Source: Faecalicatena contorta | Lineage (GTDB): Bacteria > Bacillota > Clostridia > Lachnospirales > Lachnospiraceae | Strand: one strand, 5' to 3' | Assembly: GCF_039521745.1 (NCBI RefSeq) | Contig: NZ_BAAACT010000026.1 | Length of the DNA stretch: 5,586 nucleotides | Part shown: positions 1 through 5,586 of the stretch, piece after piece | Layout: each line of letters opens with the position of its first letter | Position numbering within the stretch: position 1 is the stretch's first letter | Translations under genes and position numbers: made by a program | Notes under the pieces: model-generated | What the model saw: the letters and a program-made list of their open reading frames with translations, nothing else | Databases searched by the model: none | What the model was told of the DNA's origin: nothing

Positions 1-8
1 GTTGAATC

Positions 9-51
9 GACTTACCTATCTCCTGAAACAAAAGACTTACCTATCTCCTGA
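9..51. repeat. Two perfect 18-bp direct repeats, 25-bp period
   Basis: The 18-mer GACTTACCTATCTCCTGA occurs at 9-26 and again at 34-51, separated by the 7-bp spacer AACAAAA. The copies are identical. On the minus strand each unit contains GGAGATAGG. The unit lies close to the window edge, so more copies could exist to the left. There is no IS end, integrase or CRISPR-like palindromic repeat to classify it; two copies with a 7-bp spacer are not a CRISPR array. Function is unknown. Confidence 0.8.
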
Positions 52-79
52 CTGGTCATGGTCACCAACATATCCTTCT

Positions 80-120
80 CCCCCAATTCCCATCCTCCCG
101 CTCCCATCAAGGCCCCACCC
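80..120 (-). other. Putative G-quadruplex motif, six G-tracts
   Basis: The minus strand carries six runs of three or more G, at 118-120, 113-116, 103-105, 97-99, 89-91 and 80-84. The loops between them are 1, 7, 3, 5 and 4 nt. This satisfies the usual G3+N1-7 rule with two tracts to spare. It begins about 80 nt after the stop codon of the HAAS gene on the same strand, so it would lie in that gene's 3' untranslated RNA if transcription continues. Folding and function are inferred only. Confidence 0.55.
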
Positions 121-202
121 AGGTGATCTAGATGTACCTGCATGATGCGTCCAGCCACTCCTATCTTTCCGCAGCCCCAGGCGCACCCATACCAGCCAAA
201 CC

Positions 203-676
203 TCACCTTCGCCGCCCACTAATGAGCTGAACAATGATCATAATAACGATGATCGGTATGAGTATAGGTGCCAGCAGCCGTACAAGTCCGGTTACAATTG
301 AAAATATAACAACAATTACCATAATAACTGCCAAAACTGCCAGCAGTTTCTTCCACCACGTATCAAATCCAAAACCATGCATCTTTTGTCCCCCGCTCTC
401 CTGTTGGGTGCTTCTCCCCTTCTCGAAGTCATCGTAAGTGCTTCCGCCGGCCTCATAAACTGTGGAACGGTCGGTTCCGTCCACGGCATCAATAACAGTT
501 CTGGCCAGAATCCAGGGATCTCCCAGCATCTGAAGTACTTCTTCTTCGCTTTTTCCCTTTCTCACTTCGTCCGATATATACTGATTATAAAAATCTACAT
601 TCTCCTGTACCACACTGCCGCTCAGATCGTTTTCAAGCGCCTGGCGCAGCTGCTGAAGGAATTCTATCCGTGTCAT
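203..676 (-). CDS. HAAS-domain (DUF1700-like) membrane protein
   Basis: This 157-residue protein resembles the HAAS/DUF1700 family: an N-terminal helical domain (about residues 1-65, starting MTRIEFLQQL and containing EEEVLQMLGDPWILA) followed by a charged linker (about 66-105) and a strongly hydrophobic C-terminus. Residues 110-153 can form two closely spaced membrane helices, ending in the basic tail SGRRR. In Bacillota such proteins usually sit beside a PadR-type regulator and a DUF4097-type protein and are thought to act in envelope or sensing functions; neither partner is present here. The ATG at 676 is preceded by AGGAGGAG at 694-687, about 10-12 nt upstream, which supports the start. 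The exact role is unknown. A palindrome-rich gap separates it from pepD, so it is probably transcribed on its own. Confidence 0.85.
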   Translation of the reverse strand: MTRIEFLQQLRQALENDLSGSVVQENVDFYNQYISDEVRKGKSEEEVLQMLGDPWILARTVIDAVDGTDRSTVYEAGGSTYDDFEKGRSTQQESGGQKMHGFGFDTWWKKLLAVLAVIMVIVVIFSIVTGLVRLLAPILIPIIVIMIIVQLISGRRR

Positions 677-807
677 TATTGTCTTTCTCCTCCTACTTAT
701 GCATGACAGCTATCTGCATTTTTGTTTCAATCCGCGCTTCGTGCTTCATCCGCCCCCGTACAGGTAATCGGATCCTCACTATCTTATCAAATAAACGCCT
801 TTCACTT

Positions 808-836
808 AGGATAACACAAACCCCTTTTCATTCCAA
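808..836 (-). promoter_or_regulatory. Candidate sigma-70/SigA promoter for the HAAS gene
   Basis: On the minus strand TTGGAA (836-831) is followed after exactly 17 nt by TATCCT (813-808). Each hexamer matches the consensus (TTGACA, TATAAT) at 4 of 6 positions. Transcription would start near 800 and give a leader of roughly 125 nt before the ATG at 676. This is a pattern match only. It is the best-spaced pair I found in the AT-rich stretch upstream of the gene. Confidence 0.3.
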
Positions 837-857
837 GTAGAAGAACCTTAAATTTTT

Positions 858-1195
858 CTAAGAAATTCCTAAGGGGCACTTTTCACATTCCATCCATCAT
901 CACTAAACCGGAAGGGATAATTTACAAGCTTCCGTCTTGTGAACGGATGGGGCGATGCTGTTCCCCCAAGCGAATCAATACGCTCCCCCCGTTTGGCGCC
1001 CCCTGGCAAGCGACTCTCACCTTCCGATTAGATGCCCCCAGCGAAATGAAGGGATAGCCGCCAGCCTCCTAAGGGCGCATATGCCGTTGCGAATTGCGGA
1101 CACAGACCTAAGAAATTCTAAGAAGGAGCCAGCCGCGAAAGTGGGGCACGGGATGGCCCACTTTCGCGGCTGGCTCCTTCTAAGAATTTCTAAGG
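858..1195. repeat. Three dispersed CTAAG-bracketed repeats
   Basis: A 15-16-bp element bracketed by CTAAG occurs three times. CTAAGAAATTCCTAAG is at 858-873, CTAAGAAATTCTAAG at 1108-1122, and CTAAGAATTTCTAAG at 1180-1194. The last two lie in opposite arms of the large palindrome but read in the same direction. The first copy lies about 180 bp outside the palindrome. The hexamer CCTAAG or its complement CTTAGG is also found at 805-810, 868-873, 1068-1073, 1107-1112 and 1229-1234. The clustering is clear; the meaning is not. Confidence 0.6.
890..950. repeat. Nested short inverted repeats
   Basis: CCATCC (890-895) pairs with GGATGG (945-950), and inside it CGGAAG (909-914) pairs with CTTCCG (929-934). 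A further short pair, ACAAG (924-928) with CTTGT (936-940), competes with the inner one. No T-run follows on either strand, so it is not an obvious intrinsic terminator. The remainder of 677-1040 contains C-rich runs (963-967, 985-990, 999-1003) and no gene I can support. Confidence 0.35.
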
Positions 1196-1261
1196 CCTGC
1201 TTTAGCAATTCGCAACGGCATATGTGCCCTTAGGAGGCTGGCGGCTATCCCTTCATTTCGC
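1041..1261. repeat. 221-bp near-perfect palindrome (long inverted repeat)
   Basis: Arms 1041-1145 and 1157-1261 are reverse complements around an 11-nt loop (1146-1156). I count 97 Watson-Crick pairs out of 105. The 8 exceptions are at 1077, 1098, 1099, 1101, 1102, 1106, 1110 and 1120, two of them (1077, 1099) G-T. The outer 57 pairs contain a single wobble and the innermost 25 are perfect, so the changes cluster in a short middle zone. The outer boundary is sharp: pairing fails at 1040/1262. No flanking target-site duplication is visible and no transposase is encoded. It starts 31 nt after the pepD stop, so a pepD transcript would end in a long RNA hairpin. It could be a MITE-like element, a REP/BIME-like unit or an RNA-stability or termination structure. 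Confidence 0.9.
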
Positions 1262-1292
1262 GTCCTCCATCCCCCCGTCTCTCTCAAGAATA

Positions 1293-2720
1293 CTACGCCA
1301 ATTCTTTCAGCAGCTCAGTCAGATAAAGCCACATATGCGCAATAGATTCTTTTGATACTTTTTCTTTTGTGGAATGCACATCGTAAAGGTTCGGCCCAGT
1401 CGAGATAATATCCAGGCCCGGTTTTTTGTTATTCCAATACCCGCACTCGAGCCCCGCATGGATTGCGGCCACCTCAGCTTTTTTATCAAACAATTTTTCG
1501 TACAGTGCGATTGCCTTCTCCCGGAGAGGAGACTCTTTCCTGTACTGCCAGCCCGGATAATCATTCTCGAAGATACAGGTATCACAGTACTCATCCGCTA
1601 TAATCTGGATTTTATCCCTCAGCATGTATTTCTGTGATTCCACGGAACTGCGCAGGGACATCAGCAGGGTAAGCCTTCCGTCTTCCAGTGTCAGCGCCCC
1701 CATATTCATAGAAGTCTCTATAAGACCTTCAATCGCAAAAGAATATCCTGCTACCCCGTAGGGCAGAAGCATCAGGCTGTTCATAATCTTCTTCTGATAC
1801 ATTTCCGTATAGACAACAGCACCTTCCAGCGGACTCCCCTCATCTAATTGGAAGGAAATAGAATCCGTGTACTGAAGTTCCGCCTGGAATGTTTTTTCCA
1901 CTTCCCGTATTTTTGCTTTAACGGGATCCAGATCCTCCGGCTTTATATAAAAGCATACCGCACCATTGCTGGCAATGGCGTTCGCCTTTCCGGGGGCATC
2001 CAGATCATTGATCCGTATCTGCATATCTCTGAGGGCATATAGGAGCCTTCCGAGCAGCACAATAGAATTCCCCAGCCCCATTCCGATATTGATGCCTGAA
2101 TGGCCGCCCGCAAGACCCTGGAAGGCCACTTTGAGAGGCATCCTTGCCTCCTTTAGAGTTTCTGTCTCCACATCCCAGGCCATACGGCATCTCAGACCGC
2201 CTGCACAGCTTGTGTAGAATACGCCCTCCTCCTCAGAATCCAGATTAATAAACCGCGTCCCCTTCAGAGAAGAAATGTCAATCACATCCGCGCCGATCAA
2301 ACCGACTTCTTCCTGTACAGTAAATATGACTTCCAGATCGGGATGCGTGATATCATCACTGTCGAGAAGAGCCAGGCAATACGCGATAGCAATACCATTA
2401 TCAGACCCAAGAGAAGTTCCGTCCGCATAAAAGTATTCGTCGTCTTCCTTCACCTCGATCCCGTCGGCGTATACATGGCTGCTGTCATTTTCCTTTACAT
2501 ATACCATATCCAGATGTCCCTGGAGAATCACGGGCTCCCCGGCATCGGGTACTGTGGCGGGTTTCCGGATTATAATATTATAATGAGAGTCCTGTACAGC
2601 TTCCAGCCCTCTCTCCCTCGCAAAATCAGCAATATAATCGCTGATCGCCTTCTCATCCCCCGATGCTCTTGGTATAGAGCAGACTTTTTTAAAATAAGAA
2701 ATTACTTTTTCTATGTCCAT
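1293..2720 (-). CDS. pepD: Aminoacyl-histidine dipeptidase (PepD-like, M20)
   Basis: This 475-residue cytosolic metallopeptidase is close to the length of E. coli PepD (485). PepD enzymes cleave Xaa-His and other dipeptides using two metal ions. The expected M20 signature is present in order: GHLDMV (H69 metal ligand, D71 catalytic acid helper), LGSDNG (D107 bridging metal ligand), QEEVG (E137 general base, E138 ligand), INLDSEEEG (D161 ligand) and DVHSTKE (H449 ligand). AIHAGLECG (418-427) is another typical C-terminal motif. No signal peptide is visible. The ATG at 2720 is preceded by GAAGGG (2736-2731) with a 10-nt spacer. It lies downstream of two peptidase-like paralogues and a transporter remnant, which fits the final step of peptide breakdown. 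A hairpin in the 90-bp gap upstream may reduce read-through into it. A large palindrome follows 31 nt after its stop. Confidence 0.95.
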   Translation of the reverse strand: MDIEKVISYFKKVCSIPRASGDEKAISDYIADFARERGLEAVQDSHYNIIIRKPATVPDAGEPVILQGHLDMVYVKENDSSHVYADGIEVKEDDEYFYADGTSLGSDNGIAIAYCLALLDSDDITHPDLEVIFTVQEEVGLIGADVIDISSLKGTRFINLDSEEEGVFYTSCAGGLRCRMAWDVETETLKEARMPLKVAFQGLAGGHSGINIGMGLGNSIVLLGRLLYALRDMQIRINDLDAPGKANAIASNGAVCFYIKPEDLDPVKAKIREVEKTFQAELQYTDSISFQLDEGSPLEGAVVYTEMYQKKIMNSLMLLPYGVAGYSFAIEGLIETSMNMGALTLEDGRLTLLMSLRSSVESQKYMLRDKIQIIADEYCDTCIFENDYPGWQYRKESPLREKAIALYEKLFDKKAEVAAIHAGLECGYWNNKKPGLDIISTGPNLYDVHSTKEKVSKESIAHMWLYLTELLKELA

Positions 2721-2753
2721 ACGCTGCGTTCCCTTCTTTTTTTAATAACAGAA

Positions 2754-2784
2754 GGACACCCTGGCACAAGCCTGCCGGGTGTCC
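2754..2784 (-). terminator. Terminator-like hairpin between paralogue B and pepD
   Basis: GGACACCC (2754-2761) pairs perfectly with GGGTGTCC (2777-2784), and GGC (2763-2765) with GCC (2774-2776), leaving one bulged base and an 8-nt loop. It begins about 26 nt after the stop codon of the minus-strand gene above it. On that strand the stem is followed by TTCTGTTATT, a broken rather than continuous T-tract, so termination may be partial. The plus strand has no T-tract after the stem. It may set pepD apart from, or lower its expression relative to, the upstream genes. Confidence 0.5.
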
Positions 2785-2810
2785 CCATTTACTTCAGACC
2801 TGTTTTACTT

Positions 2811-3875
2811 TTAGTAACCTGCCACTCCCATTTTTCTGCAGATTTCAGCAAGCTCAGGATCTACATATTTGCCGTTTTCTTCAATTGCAACTCCATCCAG
2901 AATAATGGATGGTTTGGAAACAACACCATCCGTGTGGGATGCCGCTGTCCAGTAACTTCCGCGTATCATCTTGCCCTGGCTTCCGATACCGAATTCCATG
3001 CAGCCAAAGATTCTTTCGTCTTCTACGATACGTCCCGTAGCCTTTGATACTCCCGGATTGAAACCAAGTGAATAGTGGGCCAGACGGAACATATTCGGAT
3101 CGTCAAATGAGTGCAGCCATGAGCTGAAATGCTCTGCGTCTTTGCCGCCCTCAATCTTTGTAACGATTCCATTTTCCAATGTCAGCTCTACATTGCCAGA
3201 CAGAATTCCCATATCAGTCGGTGGAAAGATAGCTGCGTCAAAGACCAGTTTGCCGTTGATCGTCTCTTCGATCGGGCACCAGCTGATCTGTCCGCACATC
3301 ATGAACGGATATCCTTTAAATGTAGCAAGCTGGCCGGAATGGCGAACCTTTCTTCCTTCGTTTCTGGCTGTAAGATAGGTTCCATTTTCATCCTTGATGA
3401 TGATTTCATTGCCTGCTTCCATCTTCGCCTTGAGTGCTTCCCCGAGTTCCACGACACGTGCCACATCGACTTTTCCGATGCAGTTCACAATCATGGTTAC
3501 ATCCATACCCGTCAGGTTGATATAGCGGCATCCGAAATCGATTGCCTTTCTCCAGGATTCACAGAGCATGATGGAGGAGTAGGATAACTCGATCCACACA
3601 TCTGCCACTGCCACCGCATTGCCAAGTGGAGCGATTGGTTCCGCATAAGCATTTTCATTCGTTGGAACATACACAAGCACCGGGTTTGCGCCTACAATGT
3701 ATGCCGCATTCATAATAGCATCCAGCACTCTCTTATCTGTAGATGTGTCCCCTGTCACCACTACGTTCTCTCCGGGTTCAACCAGCATAACTTCTTTTAC
3801 CAGTTTATAAGCCGCTTTGCTTACCTCATAAGATAAATACTTCGGCGTCATTTCGATTCCAATTGGGTATTCCAT
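2811..3875 (-). CDS. M29 aminopeptidase/NicX-like metalloprotein, copy B
   Basis: This 354-residue protein belongs to the superfamily joining M29 leucyl aminopeptidases (aminopeptidase T/AmpS) and NicX (2,5-dihydroxypyridine 5,6-dioxygenase). Automatic pipelines usually call such proteins 'aminopeptidase' or 'leucyl aminopeptidase'. The C-terminal half has the superfamily motifs GQISWCP...G (195-208), RLAHYSLGFNPG (264-275), GRIVEDERIFG (281-291), EFGIGSQG (294-301) and SHTDG (313-317). H267, H314 and D316 match in spacing the iron-ligand set I recall for NicX (H265, H318, D320). Q196 appears to replace the first Glu ligand of true M29 enzymes. Length (about 350) also fits NicX better than M29 (about 410). 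The substrate cannot be assigned; peptide hydrolysis is suggested only by neighbours. ATG 3875 has AGGAGG at 3890-3885 with a 9-nt spacer. It is cytosolic, with no signal peptide, and 37 bp after its paralogue. Confidence 0.85.
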   Translation of the reverse strand: MEYPIGIEMTPKYLSYEVSKAAYKLVKEVMLVEPGENVVVTGDTSTDKRVLDAIMNAAYIVGANPVLVYVPTNENAYAEPIAPLGNAVAVADVWIELSYSSIMLCESWRKAIDFGCRYINLTGMDVTMIVNCIGKVDVARVVELGEALKAKMEAGNEIIIKDENGTYLTARNEGRKVRHSGQLATFKGYPFMMCGQISWCPIEETINGKLVFDAAIFPPTDMGILSGNVELTLENGIVTKIEGGKDAEHFSSWLHSFDDPNMFRLAHYSLGFNPGVSKATGRIVEDERIFGCMEFGIGSQGKMIRGSYWTAASHTDGVVSKPSIILDGVAIEENGKYVDPELAEICRKMGVAGY

Positions 3876-3912
3876 ACCATTCGTCCTCCTTTAAACTGAA
3901 TACATTCGTTTT

Positions 3913-4980
3913 CTACTCATACTCTGCAATGCCAAGCTTTTTGCAGTATGATATACAGGTTTCTTCTTTATATATACCGTTCTCTTCCAGAACTTCCCCA
4001 TCCAGAATAATCGTCGGCTTAGATACAACTCCGTCCGTGTGGGATGCCGCATCCCAGAATGCCCCCATCAGGCTGGCTCCCTGGCTGCCGATACCGAATT
4101 CAATGCATCCGAAGATTCTCTCGTCTTCCACGATTCTTCCTGTGGCTTTGCGCACACCCGGGTTAAATCCGATTGAATAATGTGCCAGGCGGTACATATT
4201 CGGGTCATTAAACGATGCCAGCCACTTCTTAAAGATTTCAGCCTGTGCCCCGCCTGTAATCTCTGTCACACGGCCTTCCTTGAATTCCAGCCTTACCGGC
4301 TCTTTCAGAAGCCCGATCTCACTCGGCGGGAACAGCGCTGCGTCAAACACCAGCGTGCCCTCGATTGTCTCCTCCACCGGACACCAGCTTACCTGTCCGC
4401 CCAGCATCACGGGATAGCCCTTCTTTGTTGCAAGCTGTCCGGAGTGTTTTACTTTTCTTCCCTGGTTATAAGCCTTCAGATTTGTTCCATTCGCATCACG
4501 CACAATGATTTCGTTAGAAGCCTGCACTTTCTGTGTCAGGTACTCCCCAAACTCAACCACTACATCGTATTTCACCTTGCCTACAGTATTTACCAGCATG
4601 ATCGTATCCATACCGCAGAGGCATGTATACCTTGCCCCATTTGCAATCGCCTTCTGGAAGCACGGTGTGTGCATCACACAATAATATGCAAACTCAATCC
4701 ATACATCTGCCACTGCCACCGCATTCGCAATTGGCAGGAACGGCTCTTCAAAGGCTTTGCCTGTTGTTGGATATTTAATCATAACAGGGTTGGCTCCGAT
4801 GGTGTATGCCGCACCCATTACTGCATCGACCACCCTCATGTCGGTCGAAGTGTCTGCTGTAACCACAACGGATTCCCCCGCCTTTACAAGCATGACATCT
4901 TTCACAAGTTTCATCGCTGCTTTCTGCACCTCATAAGACTGATACGAATCTGTCATTTCGATGCCGATTGGATATTCCAT
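3913..4980 (-). CDS. M29 aminopeptidase/NicX-like metalloprotein, copy A
   Basis: This 355-residue protein is the upstream member of the tandem pair. It aligns with copy B end to end without a gap: I count about 225 identical residues of 354 (64%). Conservation peaks at 251-300 (84%) and in residues 1-50, and is lowest around 101-150 (46%), where substrate or partner contacts could differ. With the ATG at 4980 the candidate ligands fall at the same numbers as in copy B: Q196, H267, H314, D316, plus E294 in EFGIGSQG. The start at 4980 is chosen because AAGGAGG (4995-4989) lies 8 nt upstream and the protein then begins MEYPIGIEMT exactly as copy B does. A GTG at 4989 and an ATG at 4986 are in frame but overlap or touch the binding site. 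It lies 30 bp after the transporter stop, probably in the same operon. It is cytosolic by appearance; the reaction is unknown. Confidence 0.85.
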   Translation of the reverse strand: MEYPIGIEMTDSYQSYEVQKAAMKLVKDVMLVKAGESVVVTADTSTDMRVVDAVMGAAYTIGANPVMIKYPTTGKAFEEPFLPIANAVAVADVWIEFAYYCVMHTPCFQKAIANGARYTCLCGMDTIMLVNTVGKVKYDVVVEFGEYLTQKVQASNEIIVRDANGTNLKAYNQGRKVKHSGQLATKKGYPVMLGGQVSWCPVEETIEGTLVFDAALFPPSEIGLLKEPVRLEFKEGRVTEITGGAQAEIFKKWLASFNDPNMYRLAHYSIGFNPGVRKATGRIVEDERIFGCIEFGIGSQGASLMGAFWDAASHTDGVVSKPTIILDGEVLEENGIYKEETCISYCKKLGIAEYE

Positions 4981-4988
4981 TTCCATCA

Positions 4989-4995
4989 CCTCCTT
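4989..4995 (-). promoter_or_regulatory. Ribosome binding site that fixes the copy A start
   Basis: AAGGAGG on the minus strand is a full-strength Shine-Dalgarno sequence. Its distance of 8 nt to the ATG at 4980 is optimal. The in-frame GTG at 4989-4987 shares a base with the site and the ATG at 4986 is only 2 nt away, so neither is a likely initiator. Confidence 0.8.
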
Positions 4996-5010
4996 CTTTT
5001 AAATTGTTTT

Positions 5011-5586
5011 TTACTCAAACATACCCTCGGTAAATTTATCCGGAGCTGTTTTTGCCTTAATTTTCATAGCCGCATAATATACGATACCGGTAATCAGCAG
5101 AGACTGAAGCGGCGGGATGCCGACTTTTACGACATATGTTAGCTGGCTGGTCCATGATGCAAGCCACAGCACGATGAATCCCCATACCGGGAATCCCAGG
5201 TTCTGCATCACTGCCACGATGTCAGCTGTTCCGTTGCCTGCTGCCATTATAGCGCCGATAAATACAAGCGGGATACCGATCGCGATAATTCCTAGAGGAA
5301 TCAGGAGATGCCTATTACAAGCGCACCCACTCCAAATGCCCCCCAGTGCCCACATATCACCGATCCATGTAACGCCGAGAAGGTCGGTCGGAATTCCCAG
5401 TGCTTTTCCGACAATACCAATTCCCATACCTACAATAAGCAGCATTGCTTTTTTGCCCTTATTAACTACCGCAAGAATGGTCTCTGCAGCCGCAATTCCC
5501 GGCGGCCATGGCTCATCTGCTGGAAACATCGGAGTATCAAAAGTCTTATAGAGGTCCCTCATTCTTTATAGTTTGTTGTAAACCTC
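5011..5586 (-). pseudogene. OPT-like peptide transporter, C-terminal part, probably disrupted
   Basis: The open frame 5562-5011 encodes 183 residues of a multi-spanning membrane protein and is the 3' end of a larger gene. DEPWPPGIAAAETI (residues 17-30) resembles the conserved PFPEG/PWP-type loop of OPT oligopeptide transporters, followed by KGKKAMLLIVGMGIGIVGKALGIP. At least four hydrophobic segments follow (about 61-75, 86-107, 121-137, 147-166), then a charged tail. Two signs of damage are seen. An in-frame TAA (5568-5566) lies two codons before the first ATG, which has no Shine-Dalgarno, unlike every other gene here. Residues 75-85 contain an odd polar stretch (GIWSGCACNRH), while dropping one G from the G6 run (5344-5339) gives the membrane-like GAFGVGALVIG. 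OPT assignment is moderate; part of the C-terminus (TADIVAVMQNLGFPVWG) also recalls NCS1 permeases. Peptide import would fit the peptidase neighbours. Confidence 0.6.

Noticed and set aside
9..51. CRISPR-like array
   Set aside because: Only two copies, a 7-bp spacer and a non-palindromic repeat; no cas genes.
12..206. 64-codon minus-strand frame starting at a GTG overlapping the HAAS stop codon
   Set aside because: The translation is Gly/Trp-rich because it reads the G-tract region, then the 18-bp direct repeats. No recognised family; the overlap with the stop looks accidental. A small translationally coupled peptide cannot be fully excluded.
955..1233. 92-codon plus-strand and 63-codon minus-strand (1017-1208) frames over the palindrome
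   Set aside because: Both simply read through the arms of the palindrome; self-complementary DNA yields mirrored open frames. No convincing ribosome binding site or family motif.
1041..1261. Palindrome as a simple intrinsic terminator of pepD
   Set aside because: The stem is about 105 bp, and no T-run follows it on the minus strand, which continues into G-rich sequence. It may still end transcripts, but it is not a standard intrinsic terminator.
677..1292. tRNA, riboswitch or structured ncRNA gene
   Set aside because: I found no tRNA cloverleaf, CCA end or recognisable riboswitch core; the structure is explained by inverted repeats.
2343..3047. 234-codon open frame on the plus strand
   Set aside because: It overlaps the PepD start, the intergenic hairpin and the end of copy B in antisense. 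Its composition is not that of a known protein, and the sense genes carry clear family motifs.
4180..5142. 320-codon open frame on the plus strand, Cys/His-rich
   Set aside because: It is antisense to copy A and part of the transporter. The same kind of antisense frame appears opposite copy B (3129-3587) with similar residues, as expected when both sense strands are homologous. No ribosome binding site supports it.

Overview
All recognisable genes lie on the minus strand, so the window reads right to left. The sequence suggests an anaerobic, gut-type Clostridia (Bacillota), probably Lachnospiraceae-like. The reasons are strong AGGAGG-type ribosome binding sites, a HAAS/DUF1700 membrane protein, a PepD-type dipeptidase, and two short M29/NicX-like proteins. 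This placement is an inference from gene content; no rRNA or other phylogenetic marker is present.

Layout in transcription order: (1) 5586-5011, the C-terminal part of a multi-spanning membrane transporter resembling OPT-type peptide transporters. It has an in-frame stop just upstream and a locally shifted reading frame, so it looks damaged. (2) 4980-3913 and (3) 3875-2811, two tandem paralogues (about 64% identical by hand count, colinear without gaps) of the M29 aminopeptidase / NicX superfamily. (4) A hairpin at 2754-2784. (5) 2720-1293, an M20-family PepD-like aminoacyl-histidine dipeptidase. (6) A 616-bp gap containing a 221-bp near-perfect palindrome at 1041-1261 and several CTAAG-containing repeats. 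(7) 676-203, a small HAAS-domain membrane protein. (8) A 202-bp left edge with a six-tract G-quadruplex motif on the minus strand and an 18-bp direct repeat.

The transporter, the two peptidase-like proteins and PepD form a plausible peptide-uptake and peptide-breakdown cluster. The gaps are 30 bp (transporter to first paralogue), 37 bp (between paralogues) and 90 bp with a hairpin (second paralogue to pepD). The HAAS gene is probably an independent unit.

The points most worth following up are the large palindrome right after pepD, the NicX-like metal-ligand pattern of the paralogues in a likely anaerobe, and the apparent damage to the transporter gene.
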